Origin: Symploca sp. SIO2E6
Lineage (GTDB): Bacteria > Cyanobacteriota > Cyanobacteriia > Cyanobacteriales > Coleofasciculaceae
Direction: 5' to 3'
DNA: 32,047 nt
Assembly: GCA_010672425.1 (NCBI GenBank)
Contig: JAAHGR010000001.1
Location: forward strand, 1-32,047
Below, one piece after another: positions 21,501 to 28,397 of the stretch (the first letter of the stretch is position 1; each line of letters opens with the position of its first letter). The notes below the pieces were generated by a model that saw only the letters and a program-made list of their open reading frames with translations, was not told the origin of the DNA and did no database searches. The position numbers were made by a program, and so were the translations under genes.

Positions 21501-21918
21501 AAGGTTAACCAGTGATCCCCCTCGTACCGAATCAGAAATAGTGGTACTCTTGGGGGGGGGTTTTGTGGAAACCTTGGGTAGAGGCAATAGTACCCTCGGT
21601 TTAGCGAATTTAGCAGGAACGGCACTACTCGGCAATGTTAGTAATATCATTGGAGATGCCGTCGGTTTGAGTGAGTTTCGCCTGTTTCCCACCACAATTA
21701 CCGATGATGAAGATCGAGCTTCCGGTTTAGGATTGAGTGCGGAGGCTGGGGTAGATCTTACGGATAAATTCTCGGTTTCTGTGTTGAAGGAGTTAACTAA
21801 TTCTGAACCTCCCCAGTTTAATCTGCGGTATCGGTTGAATGATAATCTAAGAGTGCGTGCGGGGACGGATTTTTCTGAGGATCATAGGGCGATTATCGAG
21901 TATGAGAGGAGGTTTTAG
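15574..21918 (+). CDS. tamB: TamB-family (DUF490) translocation/assembly or lipid-transport protein
   Basis: Over 2,100 aa, N-terminal TM anchor, long beta-repeat region, C-terminal TamB signature (RIQAKVQGPADELVESLRGTEDQFNESLRLTSDPPRTESEIVVLLGGGF..LRVRAGTDFSEDHRAIIEYERRF). Likely ATG 15574 with upstream AAGGAG; the ORF also opens at GTG 15556. Confidence 0.92.
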   Translation: MTDNPQNQPPESNSTNPESAVVPNRVLRFPLRRILIGSLVVVVVGIGGGIVGALIFIQQMLSPLVEKDLTRLLDRPVEIGEVESFSINGLRFGAAALPATATDSDRATIEAVQVAFNPVKLLFNRILELDITLINPDLYVEQDANGVWMATKIKESGEEGLLKVEVGKIRVRNADVVLVPLGNRGNPNDPVAVVVPHGKVTLLEDGKRLRFDVEGQLVNGGDFTLKGEDYRPTESTNVMVSAQDVEVMEAGRLIQLPLILQAGQASGNVELQLRPNQPLGLFGVLKIKDLTTQIAQLPQPFSKSNGLLRFQGTKVGLDRVTGEFGKILGEVNGVLDTEGEFNLAVQTQPVTVKQAWETLKLNKLPVPVVGKVKTDLQVTGPVDQPIVSGKLVNTNVTKVDKVDFDKVSADFRLTTADQKLQVNELQAQPTAGGLVKGKGEVGLGKNSNLVFALQANQIPGDAIASLYDIKLPLPLGPVSGKTQVVVPLANSQNYRAEGSANLNLAGGSVQLSNLQVAGGRWQGLAQLQNLALSQLTPDLPPKFEGRFTGAFNLAGTLASFKPEDITAIGAGNLNVVGGLVSLTNVQLQQGRVSSLVRASGIKLERLAEVPPQWRSPVDGQFNLVADLDDLTLSGISGKGSGRINLAGGRVIANEIQLSRGRWQGVVQATSLDLGRLTPEIPPTLKGPFSGTFQVAGSLEDLSPKTITAIGGGRLNVAGGVIRASNFRLAAGRWRSNVEASRVTLERLVPELPPQIKGPFSGSFQASGNIEEISPKAINAVGGGSLNIAGGTVRLSNLKLAAGNWRTNAAADRVILGSLVPQLPPQFNGLFSGSFQATGEIDRILPDQIKATGGGNLNVAGGVLGFSDLNLVAGNWQTKVAANRVRVGSLVPQLPPQFNGLFTGSFQASGKIDQIAPDTINATGGGNLNLAGATLQASNLNLVAGNWRTNVTANGVSLGSLAPQLPPQFSGPFTGTFLASGNINDISPNTISAAGSGSLKVAGGTLRATQLSLNYGNLQALVEPNGIQLSSFSPDLVGSLGGRVKVSGSIRNPTPVALGQSLRAEGILNFSQGLAVIPGPLATEFRWTGEGIELQQAQAPGLAARGFIGVNVATLTNQPGSLAAINNLDLDVTATDLNLAKLPLPAADFKVVGLADFAGKIAGTPTAPDVNGKLALKDFAIDGLKFDPLLTGTVAAVPGTGVNLQLAGTTREDQIQLALDSNYQPVSFYIQGRQLFAEGSSQEEELLAVAKGTRQGEILSVEAENFPIGFLKEVTPLPAPIASQPLSGKLSGDLAVNLNNFGIEGNVEIAEPIFGTLRGDIFSAKLAYQPNGNIALTDGKFQKENREYLLAGNFIPTTQGPEFAGKLQVVQGELQDVLTALQFFDLPDLNRPGLFPSYDGAADLNIVPVGSPESSLQNQLRRLAEIEQLLKRQRQQREEASPLPEFAQATGSFTGTVNLNASPAAGIQADFDLAGEDWQWGDYSAQTMVAKGEFQNGVLTLLPFRLASGESLASFSGSIGGENQSGQLQLGNLPVAQVRSLLEEFVELPPAVGFGGLINATATLSGSISNPQARGEVRISDATLNQEDVEEVKGGFNYSNARLNFGTTIRLVADAEPLSIEGSIPYQLPVATVAPESKNLSLNIDVENEGLALLNLLVGRQVAWVKGEGTGDVKLSINGIYDQATNQTEALIAQGTAVVNNATIKAQALPEPLTNVTGNVAFNLDRIEVVDLEANYGGGKITALGTIPINQPTPQENPLTVNIGELEINLKGIYSGGVQGGVVVAGTALSPVISGELDLFDGQVKLAEERQPTTTDDATTNSPIQFNNLKLLLARNIQIRQDPLLNFLASGNLILNGSLDQILPQGIIALDRGQVNLFTTQFRLDRRYENTAIFTPNQGFNPDLDIQLVASVQETNRLRRLGSTAAVGSLSTEISDDFLTSDFGSSQTVRIQAKVQGPADELVESLRGTEDQFNESLRLTSDPPRTESEIVVLLGGGFVETLGRGNSTLGLANLAGTALLGNVSNIIGDAVGLSEFRLFPTTITDDEDRASGLGLSAEAGVDLTDKFSVSVLKELTNSEPPQFNLRYRLNDNLRVRAGTDFSEDHRAIIEYERRF

Positions 21919-22192
21919 GGGTTTCAGTACTGAAATTGATTGCTCTGGCTTACGGTATTAAGTATTTTTGATGCATAGTGCAAGATTTAAGCTCATCCCA
22001 CGACTAAAGTACGTTGGATGCAAGCGTTAGCAAGTTGTTGGTTGTTAGTTGAATGTTTAAGAAAAACAAAAAACAAACAACAAACAACATTTGCGAATGC
22101 AAAGCATGGTGAGCAACGCTCGGCAAAGCGGCGGGCGACTATCCCTCCCATCTAGAGAAGGAATGGGCTTCCCGCCGATGCACGGTGAGTAT

Positions 22193-22224
22193 AAAAAAAG
22201 ACTCCTGCCTTTTAGCACAGGAGC
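22193..22224 (-). terminator. Rho-independent terminator downstream of psbC
   Basis: On the minus strand: GGCTCCTG-TGCTAAAAGG-CAGGAGTC followed by TTTTTTT. Confidence 0.8.
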
Positions 22225-22272
22225 CTATTGAATTGTTTAAATACTTACAGCTACTTGCTGCAATTGAAGAAC

Positions 22273-23658
22273 CTAGTCGATATCAGGCATAGCCAAAGCT
22301 GGTTCAGCTTCTCGGTCAATACCTTTCTCAAATCCGGCAACTGCCGCACGAGCACGACCAGCGTGCCAGAGGTGACCAACTAGGAAGAAGAAGCCCATAA
22401 CAAAGTGGAAGGCTGCTAACCAAGCACGGGGATTAACATAGTTAAAACCGTTAATCTCAGTGATAATGCCGCCCACAGAATTGATAGAACCGTTGGGAGC
22501 ATGAGTCATGTACTCAGCGGCACGACGCAATTGCCATGGTTGAATGTCGTTCCTTAGTTTGTCAACATCCAGACCATTGGGACCCCGTAGAGGCTCCAGC
22601 CAGGGACCTTGGAAATCCCAGAAGCGCATGGTTTCACCACCGAAGATAATTTCACCGGTAGGAGAACGCATCAGATACTTACCAAGACCTGTAGGACCTT
22701 GAGAAGTCGCAATATTGGCACCTAGACGTTGGTCACGAGCCAAGAAGACAAAAGACTGAGCTTGGGAAGCTTCAGCATTAGTTGGACCGTAGAATTCGCT
22801 AGGATAGGCGGTGTTGTTGAACCAAACGAACATGGAAGCAACAAAGCCCATGAGGGACAGGGCACCCAAGCTGTAGGAGAGATAAGCTTCTCCAGACCAG
22901 ATGAAAGCACGACGAGCCCAACCAAAAGGCTTAGTCAGCAGGTGAAAAACACCACCGGAGATGCAAATCAGACCAATCCAGATGTGACCACCGATGATGT
23001 CTTCCATATTGTTGACACCAATGATCCAGCCTTCACCACCGAAGGGAGCACTCAGCAAATAACCAAAGATAACTCCAGGATCTAGGGTTGGGTTAGTGAT
23101 GACACGAACATCACCACCCCCCGGTGCCCAGGTGTCATATACACCACCGAAGAACATGGCTTTGAGCACCAGCAAGAGAGCTCCACAACCTAACATGATT
23201 AGGTGGAAGCCGATGATGCTGGTCATCTTGTTCTTGTCTTTCCAGTCGTAACCAAAGAAGTCAGAGTACTCTTCTAAGGTTTCAGGACCACGAATGGCGT
23301 GATAAATGCCACCAAGACCAAGGACTGCCGAAGAAATCAAGTGCAGTACACCAACCACAAAATAAGGGAAGGTGTTGACAATTTCGCCACCAGGTCCAAC
23401 ACCCCAACCTAGAGTGGCTAGGTGAGGCATCAGGATTAAGCCCTGTTCGTACATAGGCTTTTCTGGGATGAAGTGAGCCACCTCAAACAAGGTCATGGCT
23501 CCAGCCCAAAAGACAATTAGTCCAGCGTGGGCAACGTGAGCCCCCAACAATTTACCAGATAGATTGATTAAACGGGCGTTACCAGCCCACCAGGCAAAAC
23601 CTGATGATTCTTGGTCACGATTCCCCGCAACTATAGAACTACCAGAAAGTGCTACCAC
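22273..23658 (-). CDS. psbC: Photosystem II CP43 chlorophyll apoprotein
   Basis: [86 protein letters not shown]. Start placed at GTG 23658 ([16 protein letters not shown]) with AGAGG 9 nt upstream; the ORF opens further to 23679. Confidence 0.97.
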   Translation of the reverse strand: MVALSGSSIVAGNRDQESSGFAWWAGNARLINLSGKLLGAHVAHAGLIVFWAGAMTLFEVAHFIPEKPMYEQGLILMPHLATLGWGVGPGGEIVNTFPYFVVGVLHLISSAVLGLGGIYHAIRGPETLEEYSDFFGYDWKDKNKMTSIIGFHLIMLGCGALLLVLKAMFFGGVYDTWAPGGGDVRVITNPTLDPGVIFGYLLSAPFGGEGWIIGVNNMEDIIGGHIWIGLICISGGVFHLLTKPFGWARRAFIWSGEAYLSYSLGALSLMGFVASMFVWFNNTAYPSEFYGPTNAEASQAQSFVFLARDQRLGANIATSQGPTGLGKYLMRSPTGEIIFGGETMRFWDFQGPWLEPLRGPNGLDVDKLRNDIQPWQLRRAAEYMTHAPNGSINSVGGIITEINGFNYVNPRAWLAAFHFVMGFFFLVGHLWHAGRARAAVAGFEKGIDREAEPALAMPDID

Positions 23659-23742
23659 TTGGTAATACCTCTTCAACAATGATGAACAAGAAGTGACGAA
23701 TGCTGAAAGCGAGAGAGTTCAGCACTCATCCAAAAGAAAATG

Positions 23743-24801
23743 TTACAGAGCGTTACCGCGAGGAAGAACTTCCTCAGGAAACTCGAAGTGCTCATGGGGT
23801 TGGTCTTGAGGAGCCATCCAAGCCCTCAAACCCTCATTGAGCAGAATGTTCTTGGTGTAGAACGTCTCAAACTCTGGGTCTTCAGCCGCACGGATTTCTT
23901 GGGATACAAAGTCATAGGCTCTCAGGTTCAGAGCTAATCCCACAATCCCTACTGCACTCATCCACAAACCGGTTACTGGTACAAACAACATGAAGAAGTG
24001 TAGCCAACGTTTGTTAGAGAAGGCAATGCCAAATATCTGTGACCAGAAACGGTTGGCAGTTACCATGGAGTAGGTCTCTTCCGCTTGGGTTGGGCTGAAA
24101 GCACCAAAGGTGTTAGATTTTTCGCCGTCTTGATATAAGGTGTTCTCCACCGTTGCTCCGTGGATGGCACACAACAAAGCTCCACCTAAGACACCAGCTA
24201 CTCCCATCATGTGGAAGGGATTGAGAGTCCAGTTGTGGAACCCTTGCAAGAACAGCAGGAAGCGGAAAATTGCCGCTACCCCAAAGCTGGGTGCAAAGAA
24301 CCAGCTTGACTGTCCCAAAGGATACATCAAGAAGACGCTGACAAATACCGCGATCGGGGCGGAGAAAGCAATAGCATTGTAAGGCCGTAGTCCGATCAAG
24401 CGGGCGATTTCAAATTGCCGGAGCATGAAACCGATTAAGCCAAAGGCGCCGTGGAGGGCTACGAAACTCCACAGTCCTCCAAGTTGACACCAACGGGTGA
24501 AGTTGCCTTGAGCCTCAGGTCCCCAGAGGAACAGCAGGGAGTGACCCATGCTGTCAGCAGGACTAGATACTGCCACAGTTAGGAAGTTGCAACCTTCCAA
24601 GTAGGAGGAAGCCAAACCGTGGGTGTACCAAGAGGTAACAAAGGTTGTACCGGTGAGCCAGCCCCCCAGAGCCAGGAAGGCACAGGGGAATAGTAGCAGA
24701 CCAGACCAACCAACGAAGACAAAGCGGTCTCGTTTGAGCCAGTCGTCGAGGACGTCAAACCATCCTCTCTGACTTGGTGCTCTTCCTAGTGCTATGGTCA
24801 T
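23743..24801 (-). CDS. psbD: Photosystem II D2 protein
   Basis: Near-canonical D2: [60 protein letters not shown]. Confidence 0.98.
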   Translation of the reverse strand: MTIALGRAPSQRGWFDVLDDWLKRDRFVFVGWSGLLLFPCAFLALGGWLTGTTFVTSWYTHGLASSYLEGCNFLTVAVSSPADSMGHSLLFLWGPEAQGNFTRWCQLGGLWSFVALHGAFGLIGFMLRQFEIARLIGLRPYNAIAFSAPIAVFVSVFLMYPLGQSSWFFAPSFGVAAIFRFLLFLQGFHNWTLNPFHMMGVAGVLGGALLCAIHGATVENTLYQDGEKSNTFGAFSPTQAEETYSMVTANRFWSQIFGIAFSNKRWLHFFMLFVPVTGLWMSAVGIVGLALNLRAYDFVSQEIRAAEDPEFETFYTKNILLNEGLRAWMAPQDQPHEHFEFPEEVLPRGNAL

Positions 24802-25100
24802 AATTTCAAATCCTCTTACCTTACTAACTAAATGATTTGCAAGGATTTCGATATTGGCGCTTTCGCGCTTTTAACCGACATTTCCACAGCCGTAACTGTG
24901 AAACTCCTCGAAGGTCGGTTAGTTTAGCTAACTCGAGCTTCAAAGCAGGTGTCCGGCGATCGCTTACCACAAGATGTTATTTAAACCAGTGGTCGCTTAA
25001 TGTTTCTTAACTTATCACATTGTTACACTGTTTTCACAATCTTCTTTTCAGAAAGACAGCTATGGCAGCGCTTATTTTAATAATAATGAATATCATAAAT

Positions 25101-25118
25101 TTTACAAATTGATACATA
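25101..25118 (+). promoter_or_regulatory. Candidate HLR1-like direct repeat (RpaB-type site) in the psbD/ycf4 divergent intergenic region
   Basis: TTTACAAA-TT-GATACATA against the published HLR1 pattern (G/T)TTACA(T/A)(T/A)-NN-(G/T)TTACA(T/A)(T/A); one mismatch. Confidence 0.35.
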
Positions 25119-25226
25119 ATTCTTCAGATTTTCTTTAGATTAGCCCTCTCTTAGCCAAATTGGCAAGTCTGGAAGTGTTTCACTCCATCCATTGCGGATG
25201 CGATACTAAAGTATCTGTGCAGAATT

Positions 25227-25802
25227 ATGATCATGACAGCAGTAACAACAACCCAAAAACAGGGCAACCTAATTCTTCAGCCAGTTTTAGGCTCCCGTCG
25301 GTTTAGCAACTATTGGTGGGCAACAATTGTCTCTTTCGGAGGTGCAGGCTTCTTCTTAGCAGGGCTTTCTAGCTACTTTAAAGTCAATTTACTTCCTGTT
25401 GGTGATGCAACGCAACTGCTGTTCATTCCCCAGGGAGTAGCTATGGGGTTCTACGGTATTGCTGGTCTGCTTTTGGGGATTTACTTGTGGCTGCTTATCC
25501 TTTGGGATGTGGGAGGTGGTTACAATGAGTTCAACAAGGAAACAAGCATGGTCAAGATTTTTCGCTGGGGTCTTCCAGGAAAGAATCGTCGGGTAGAATT
25601 CAGTTGTCGTATACAAGATGTTCAGTCGATTCGAGTAGAGATTAAAGAAGGTATCAACCCCCGCAGAACTCTCTACCTCCGTGTTAAAGACCGCAGAGAA
25701 ATTCCTCTAACTCGAGTTGGACAGCCAATATCACTGTCGCAACTGGAAAATCAAGGGGCAGAGCTTGCTCGTTTCTTGGTAGTTCCCCTTGAAGGATTGT
25801 AA
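25227..25802 (+). CDS. ycf4: Photosystem I assembly protein Ycf4
   Basis: GSRRFSNYWWATIVSFGGAGFFLAGLSSYF..LLPVGDATQLLFIPQGVAMGFYGIAG..WDVGGGYNEFNKE..FRWGLPGKNRR. Confidence 0.96.
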   Translation: MIMTAVTTTQKQGNLILQPVLGSRRFSNYWWATIVSFGGAGFFLAGLSSYFKVNLLPVGDATQLLFIPQGVAMGFYGIAGLLLGIYLWLLILWDVGGGYNEFNKETSMVKIFRWGLPGKNRRVEFSCRIQDVQSIRVEIKEGINPRRTLYLRVKDRREIPLTRVGQPISLSQLENQGAELARFLVVPLEGL

Positions 25803-25828
25803 TCTAAGTAGCTCGACACCATCTAGCT

Positions 25829-25905
25829 CAATACTGCTCGGATAAGCCCCAATTCTTCTTCCCCAGTTCATCTTTACGATTACTTCTCTTAACCGAGCAG
25901 TATTG
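25829..25905. repeat. Inverted-repeat element (CAATACTGCTCGG / CCGAGCAGTATTG, 13 bp perfect)
   Basis: Arms at 25829-25841 and 25893-25905; half-copy CTTAACCGAGCAGTAT also near 146-160. Confidence 0.75.
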
Positions 25906-25940
25906 CCATCTACCTACCCAAACACAGTTTACATAAGGCA

Positions 25941-26729
25941 ATGCAAAATGATTTAGTGGCTAAGGCCAAAACTAACGGTGAATTAAACATGCATATCAAA
26001 ATCCAGCGCTGGCTATCATTAGTATTGGTTTTGGGTGTTCTGGTTTTAGGAGGGTGTGGCACGCCTGAGTCGGCAGCTTTAGACCCTGCAAACTCCTCAA
26101 CCGCTGAAACAGAATCTACTTCTGTCACTCAAAACCCTAGTTCCCAAGTAAGTGATCTCCCCAGGCTAGAAGGAAAAGCTACAGTGGTGTTGACGGTTAA
26201 AGACTCAAAGATCACTATTGAAGTAGATGGAACTAATGCTCCAATTACAGCAGGAAATTTTGTTGATTTAGTAGAGCGAGGGTTCTATGACGGACTGGTG
26301 TTTCACCGCGTAGTACCAGATTTTGTTGTTCAGGGTGGTGACCCTCAAGGGAAAGACCCAAATTTTCCAGTAGAACGTTTGGGAACAGGCAGTTTTGTCG
26401 ATCCAGAAACTTCTCAAGTTCGTTATATACCTTTGGAAATAAAGCCCAAAGGTGCCGACACTCCTATTTATAGCAAAATTGTAGATACTGTATCTACTCC
26501 TATTGAGTTACAGCATACTCCTGGTGCTGTTGCTATGGCTCGCTCCCAACCCCCAGACTCTGCTTCTTCTCAGTTTTACATTGCTTTGTCACAACTGCCT
26601 TCTTTGGATGGTCGTTATGCTGTCTTTGGTTACGTCAAAAAAGGTATGGAGGTTGTAGACACAATCCAACGAGGTGATCAGATTGAGTCAGCCAAGGTTA
26701 CTCAAGGCAGTGAAAACTTAAAAAAATAG
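25941..26729 (+). CDS. Cyclophilin-type peptidyl-prolyl cis-trans isomerase, predicted lipoprotein
   Basis: NFVDLVERGFYDGLVFHRVVPDFVVQGGDPQGK..SQFYIALSQLPSLDGRYAVFGYV; likely start ATG 25989 (MHIKIQRWLSLVLVLGVLVLGGCG lipobox). Confidence 0.93.
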   Translation: MQNDLVAKAKTNGELNMHIKIQRWLSLVLVLGVLVLGGCGTPESAALDPANSSTAETESTSVTQNPSSQVSDLPRLEGKATVVLTVKDSKITIEVDGTNAPITAGNFVDLVERGFYDGLVFHRVVPDFVVQGGDPQGKDPNFPVERLGTGSFVDPETSQVRYIPLEIKPKGADTPIYSKIVDTVSTPIELQHTPGAVAMARSQPPDSASSQFYIALSQLPSLDGRYAVFGYVKKGMEVVDTIQRGDQIESAKVTQGSENLKK

Positions 26730-26803
26730 CGGTTTCCTAGCAAGTTGCAAACTTCTTACCAAATCCTGGTTAGTTACCCGGTGTTTTGAGAAAACCGCGA
26801 AAT

Positions 26804-26837
26804 CCTGTAGAGACGTTGCAGGCAACGTCTCTACAGG
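26804..26837. repeat. 34-bp near-perfect palindrome CCTGTAGAGACGTTGC-AG-GCAACGTCTCTACAGG
   Basis: 16-bp perfect arms, 2-nt centre; resembles GTAGAGACGTTGC repeats common in cyanobacteria. Confidence 0.85.
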
Positions 26838-26862
26838 GCTGGATATAACGGATTCATATATA

Positions 26863-26889
26863 CCGGATTTGGTATCATATCAAATCCGG
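26863..26889. repeat. CCGGATTTGRTAT palindromic dispersed repeat, copy 1
   Basis: CCGGATTTGGTATCATATCAAATCCGG; related sequences at about 26987, 28301 and 30887. Confidence 0.7.
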
Positions 26890-27027
26890 CTAAACACTTA
26901 TCCTATCCTTCTACCTTACAACCTTCTTTCTTCCCTTGGAGCCTTCTGCCTTGGAGCCTTATTGCCACCGAAGTGTAACTATTCCACCGGATTTGATATC
27001 ATATCCCTCTTGTGCTCTTTATTTCCC

Positions 27028-28302
27028 TTGTCCTTAAACCAAATAGTTGTTACTGGTATCGGTTTAGTCTCTGCTTTGGGTGGACTCAAACCTAGCTGGC
27101 AGCGTCTGCTTGCCGGTGAATCTAGCATTAAAATACACCAACCTTTCCCAGATTTATCCCCCCGACCCCTGGCATTGATTAATCAGACATCATCTGCTTT
27201 GGAAGAACTCACCCAGCTAGCTGTAGCAGAGGCACTTCAGGATGCTGCTCTAGAAATGCCGCTACCAGATTGCGGTGTTGTAATTGGTTCAAGTCGTGGT
27301 TGTCAAGCTTCTTGGGAGCAACTGGCGAGGGGGATGGGAGGATGGGGGGATGGGGAGATGGGGAGATGGGGAGACAAGGGAGATCTTGACACTTACCAAT
27401 TCCTTACTTCCCATTCCTCATTTCCAAACGACAAACAACAAACAACAAACAACAAACAACAAACGACAAACAACAAACAACAAACAACAAACTTAGAACA
27501 TTGGTTAGATCTGCTTCCCCACCAAGCCGCGATCGCAACTGCTCGTCAGGTGGGAGCCATCGGTCCAGTACTAGCACCAATGGCAGCTTGTGCCACTGGG
27601 ATTTGGGCGATCGCTCAAGGCTTTGAACTAATCCAAACTGGTTGTTGCCAGCGAGTAATTGCTGGTGCGGTGGAAGCACCTGTCACTCGTCTGACCCTCG
27701 CAGGATTCGACAAGATGGGTGTTCTGGCAACCACTGGTGCTTACCCTTTTGATCGGCATCGGGAAGGCTTGGTTTTAGGAGAGGGAGCAGCTGTCTTAAT
27801 TTTAGAGTCAGCTGATTTAGCCTTCCGTCGAGGAGTTCCAGTTTATGGACAAATCTTGGGTTTTGGCTTGACATCTGATGCTTATCATGCTATTACACCA
27901 AATCCAGATCGGGAAAGTGCGATCGCAGCTGTAAAGCAATGTTTAGAACGCTCTCATATTTCTCCTGCTGAAATTGACTATATCCATGCTCATGGTACTA
28001 GCACTCAACTAAATGACCAGAAAGAAGCTGAACTGATGCAAAAGCTATTTCCTCAAGGTGTTCCAGTCAGTTCTACCAAAGGAGCTACAGGTCATACATT
28101 GGGAGTTTCTGGAGCTTTGGGAGCAGCTTTTTGCCTGATGGCATTGAGGCATCAACTCTTGCCTCCCTGTGTGGGGTTGCAGGAATCAGATTTTGATTTG
28201 GATTTAGTGATTAAACCGCGTCGAGAAGAAGTACAGCGGGTGCTTAATTTTAGTTTTGGGTTTGGAGGACAAAATACGGTGATGGCTCTGGGTAAGATCT
28301 AA
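27028..28302 (+). CDS. FabF-like beta-ketoacyl-ACP synthase II with in-frame low-complexity insertion
   Basis: VVTGIGLVSALGG; active-site Cys APMAACATGIWAIAQG; His motifs IHAHGTSTQLND and TKGATGHTLGVSGALG; NFSFGFGGQNTVM. No obvious ATG; TTG 27028 is the likely start (ORF opens at 26869). Confidence 0.9.
   Translation: MSLNQIVVTGIGLVSALGGLKPSWQRLLAGESSIKIHQPFPDLSPRPLALINQTSSALEELTQLAVAEALQDAALEMPLPDCGVVIGSSRGCQASWEQLARGMGGWGDGEMGRWGDKGDLDTYQFLTSHSSFPNDKQQTTNNKQQTTNNKQQTTNLEHWLDLLPHQAAIATARQVGAIGPVLAPMAACATGIWAIAQGFELIQTGCCQRVIAGAVEAPVTRLTLAGFDKMGVLATTGAYPFDRHREGLVLGEGAAVLILESADLAFRRGVPVYGQILGFGLTSDAYHAITPNPDRESAIAAVKQCLERSHISPAEIDYIHAHGTSTQLNDQKEAELMQKLFPQGVPVSSTKGATGHTLGVSGALGAAFCLMALRHQLLPPCVGLQESDFDLDLVIKPRREEVQRVLNFSFGFGGQNTVMALGKI
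27331..27491. repeat. Second copy of the composite low-complexity element, inside the ketosynthase CDS
   Basis: Same module order as 1321-1743: G-rich, GACAAGG, GAGATCTTGACACTTACCAATTC linker, CAACAAA heptamers. Confidence 0.9.
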
Positions 28303-28397
28303 TACCAAATCTGGTATAGATATCCCTGTTTTAAGAAAGCTGGGGGAGCTGGGTGAGCTGAGGGAGAAGATATATATATCTTCATATAGACATTCCC

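Noticed and set aside
21922-21935. 14-bp palindrome TTTCAGTACTGAAA just after tamB
   Set aside because: Short, no T-tract and no second copy noticed; insufficient to call an operator or terminator.
22729-23085. 118-aa ORF antisense to psbC, and similar antisense ORFs over psbD, tamB and comEC
   Set aside because: Shadow ORFs over strongly conserved genes.
27404-27679. 91-aa minus-strand ORF over the ketosynthase repeat
   Set aside because: Stop-free because of the heptamer array; shadow ORF.
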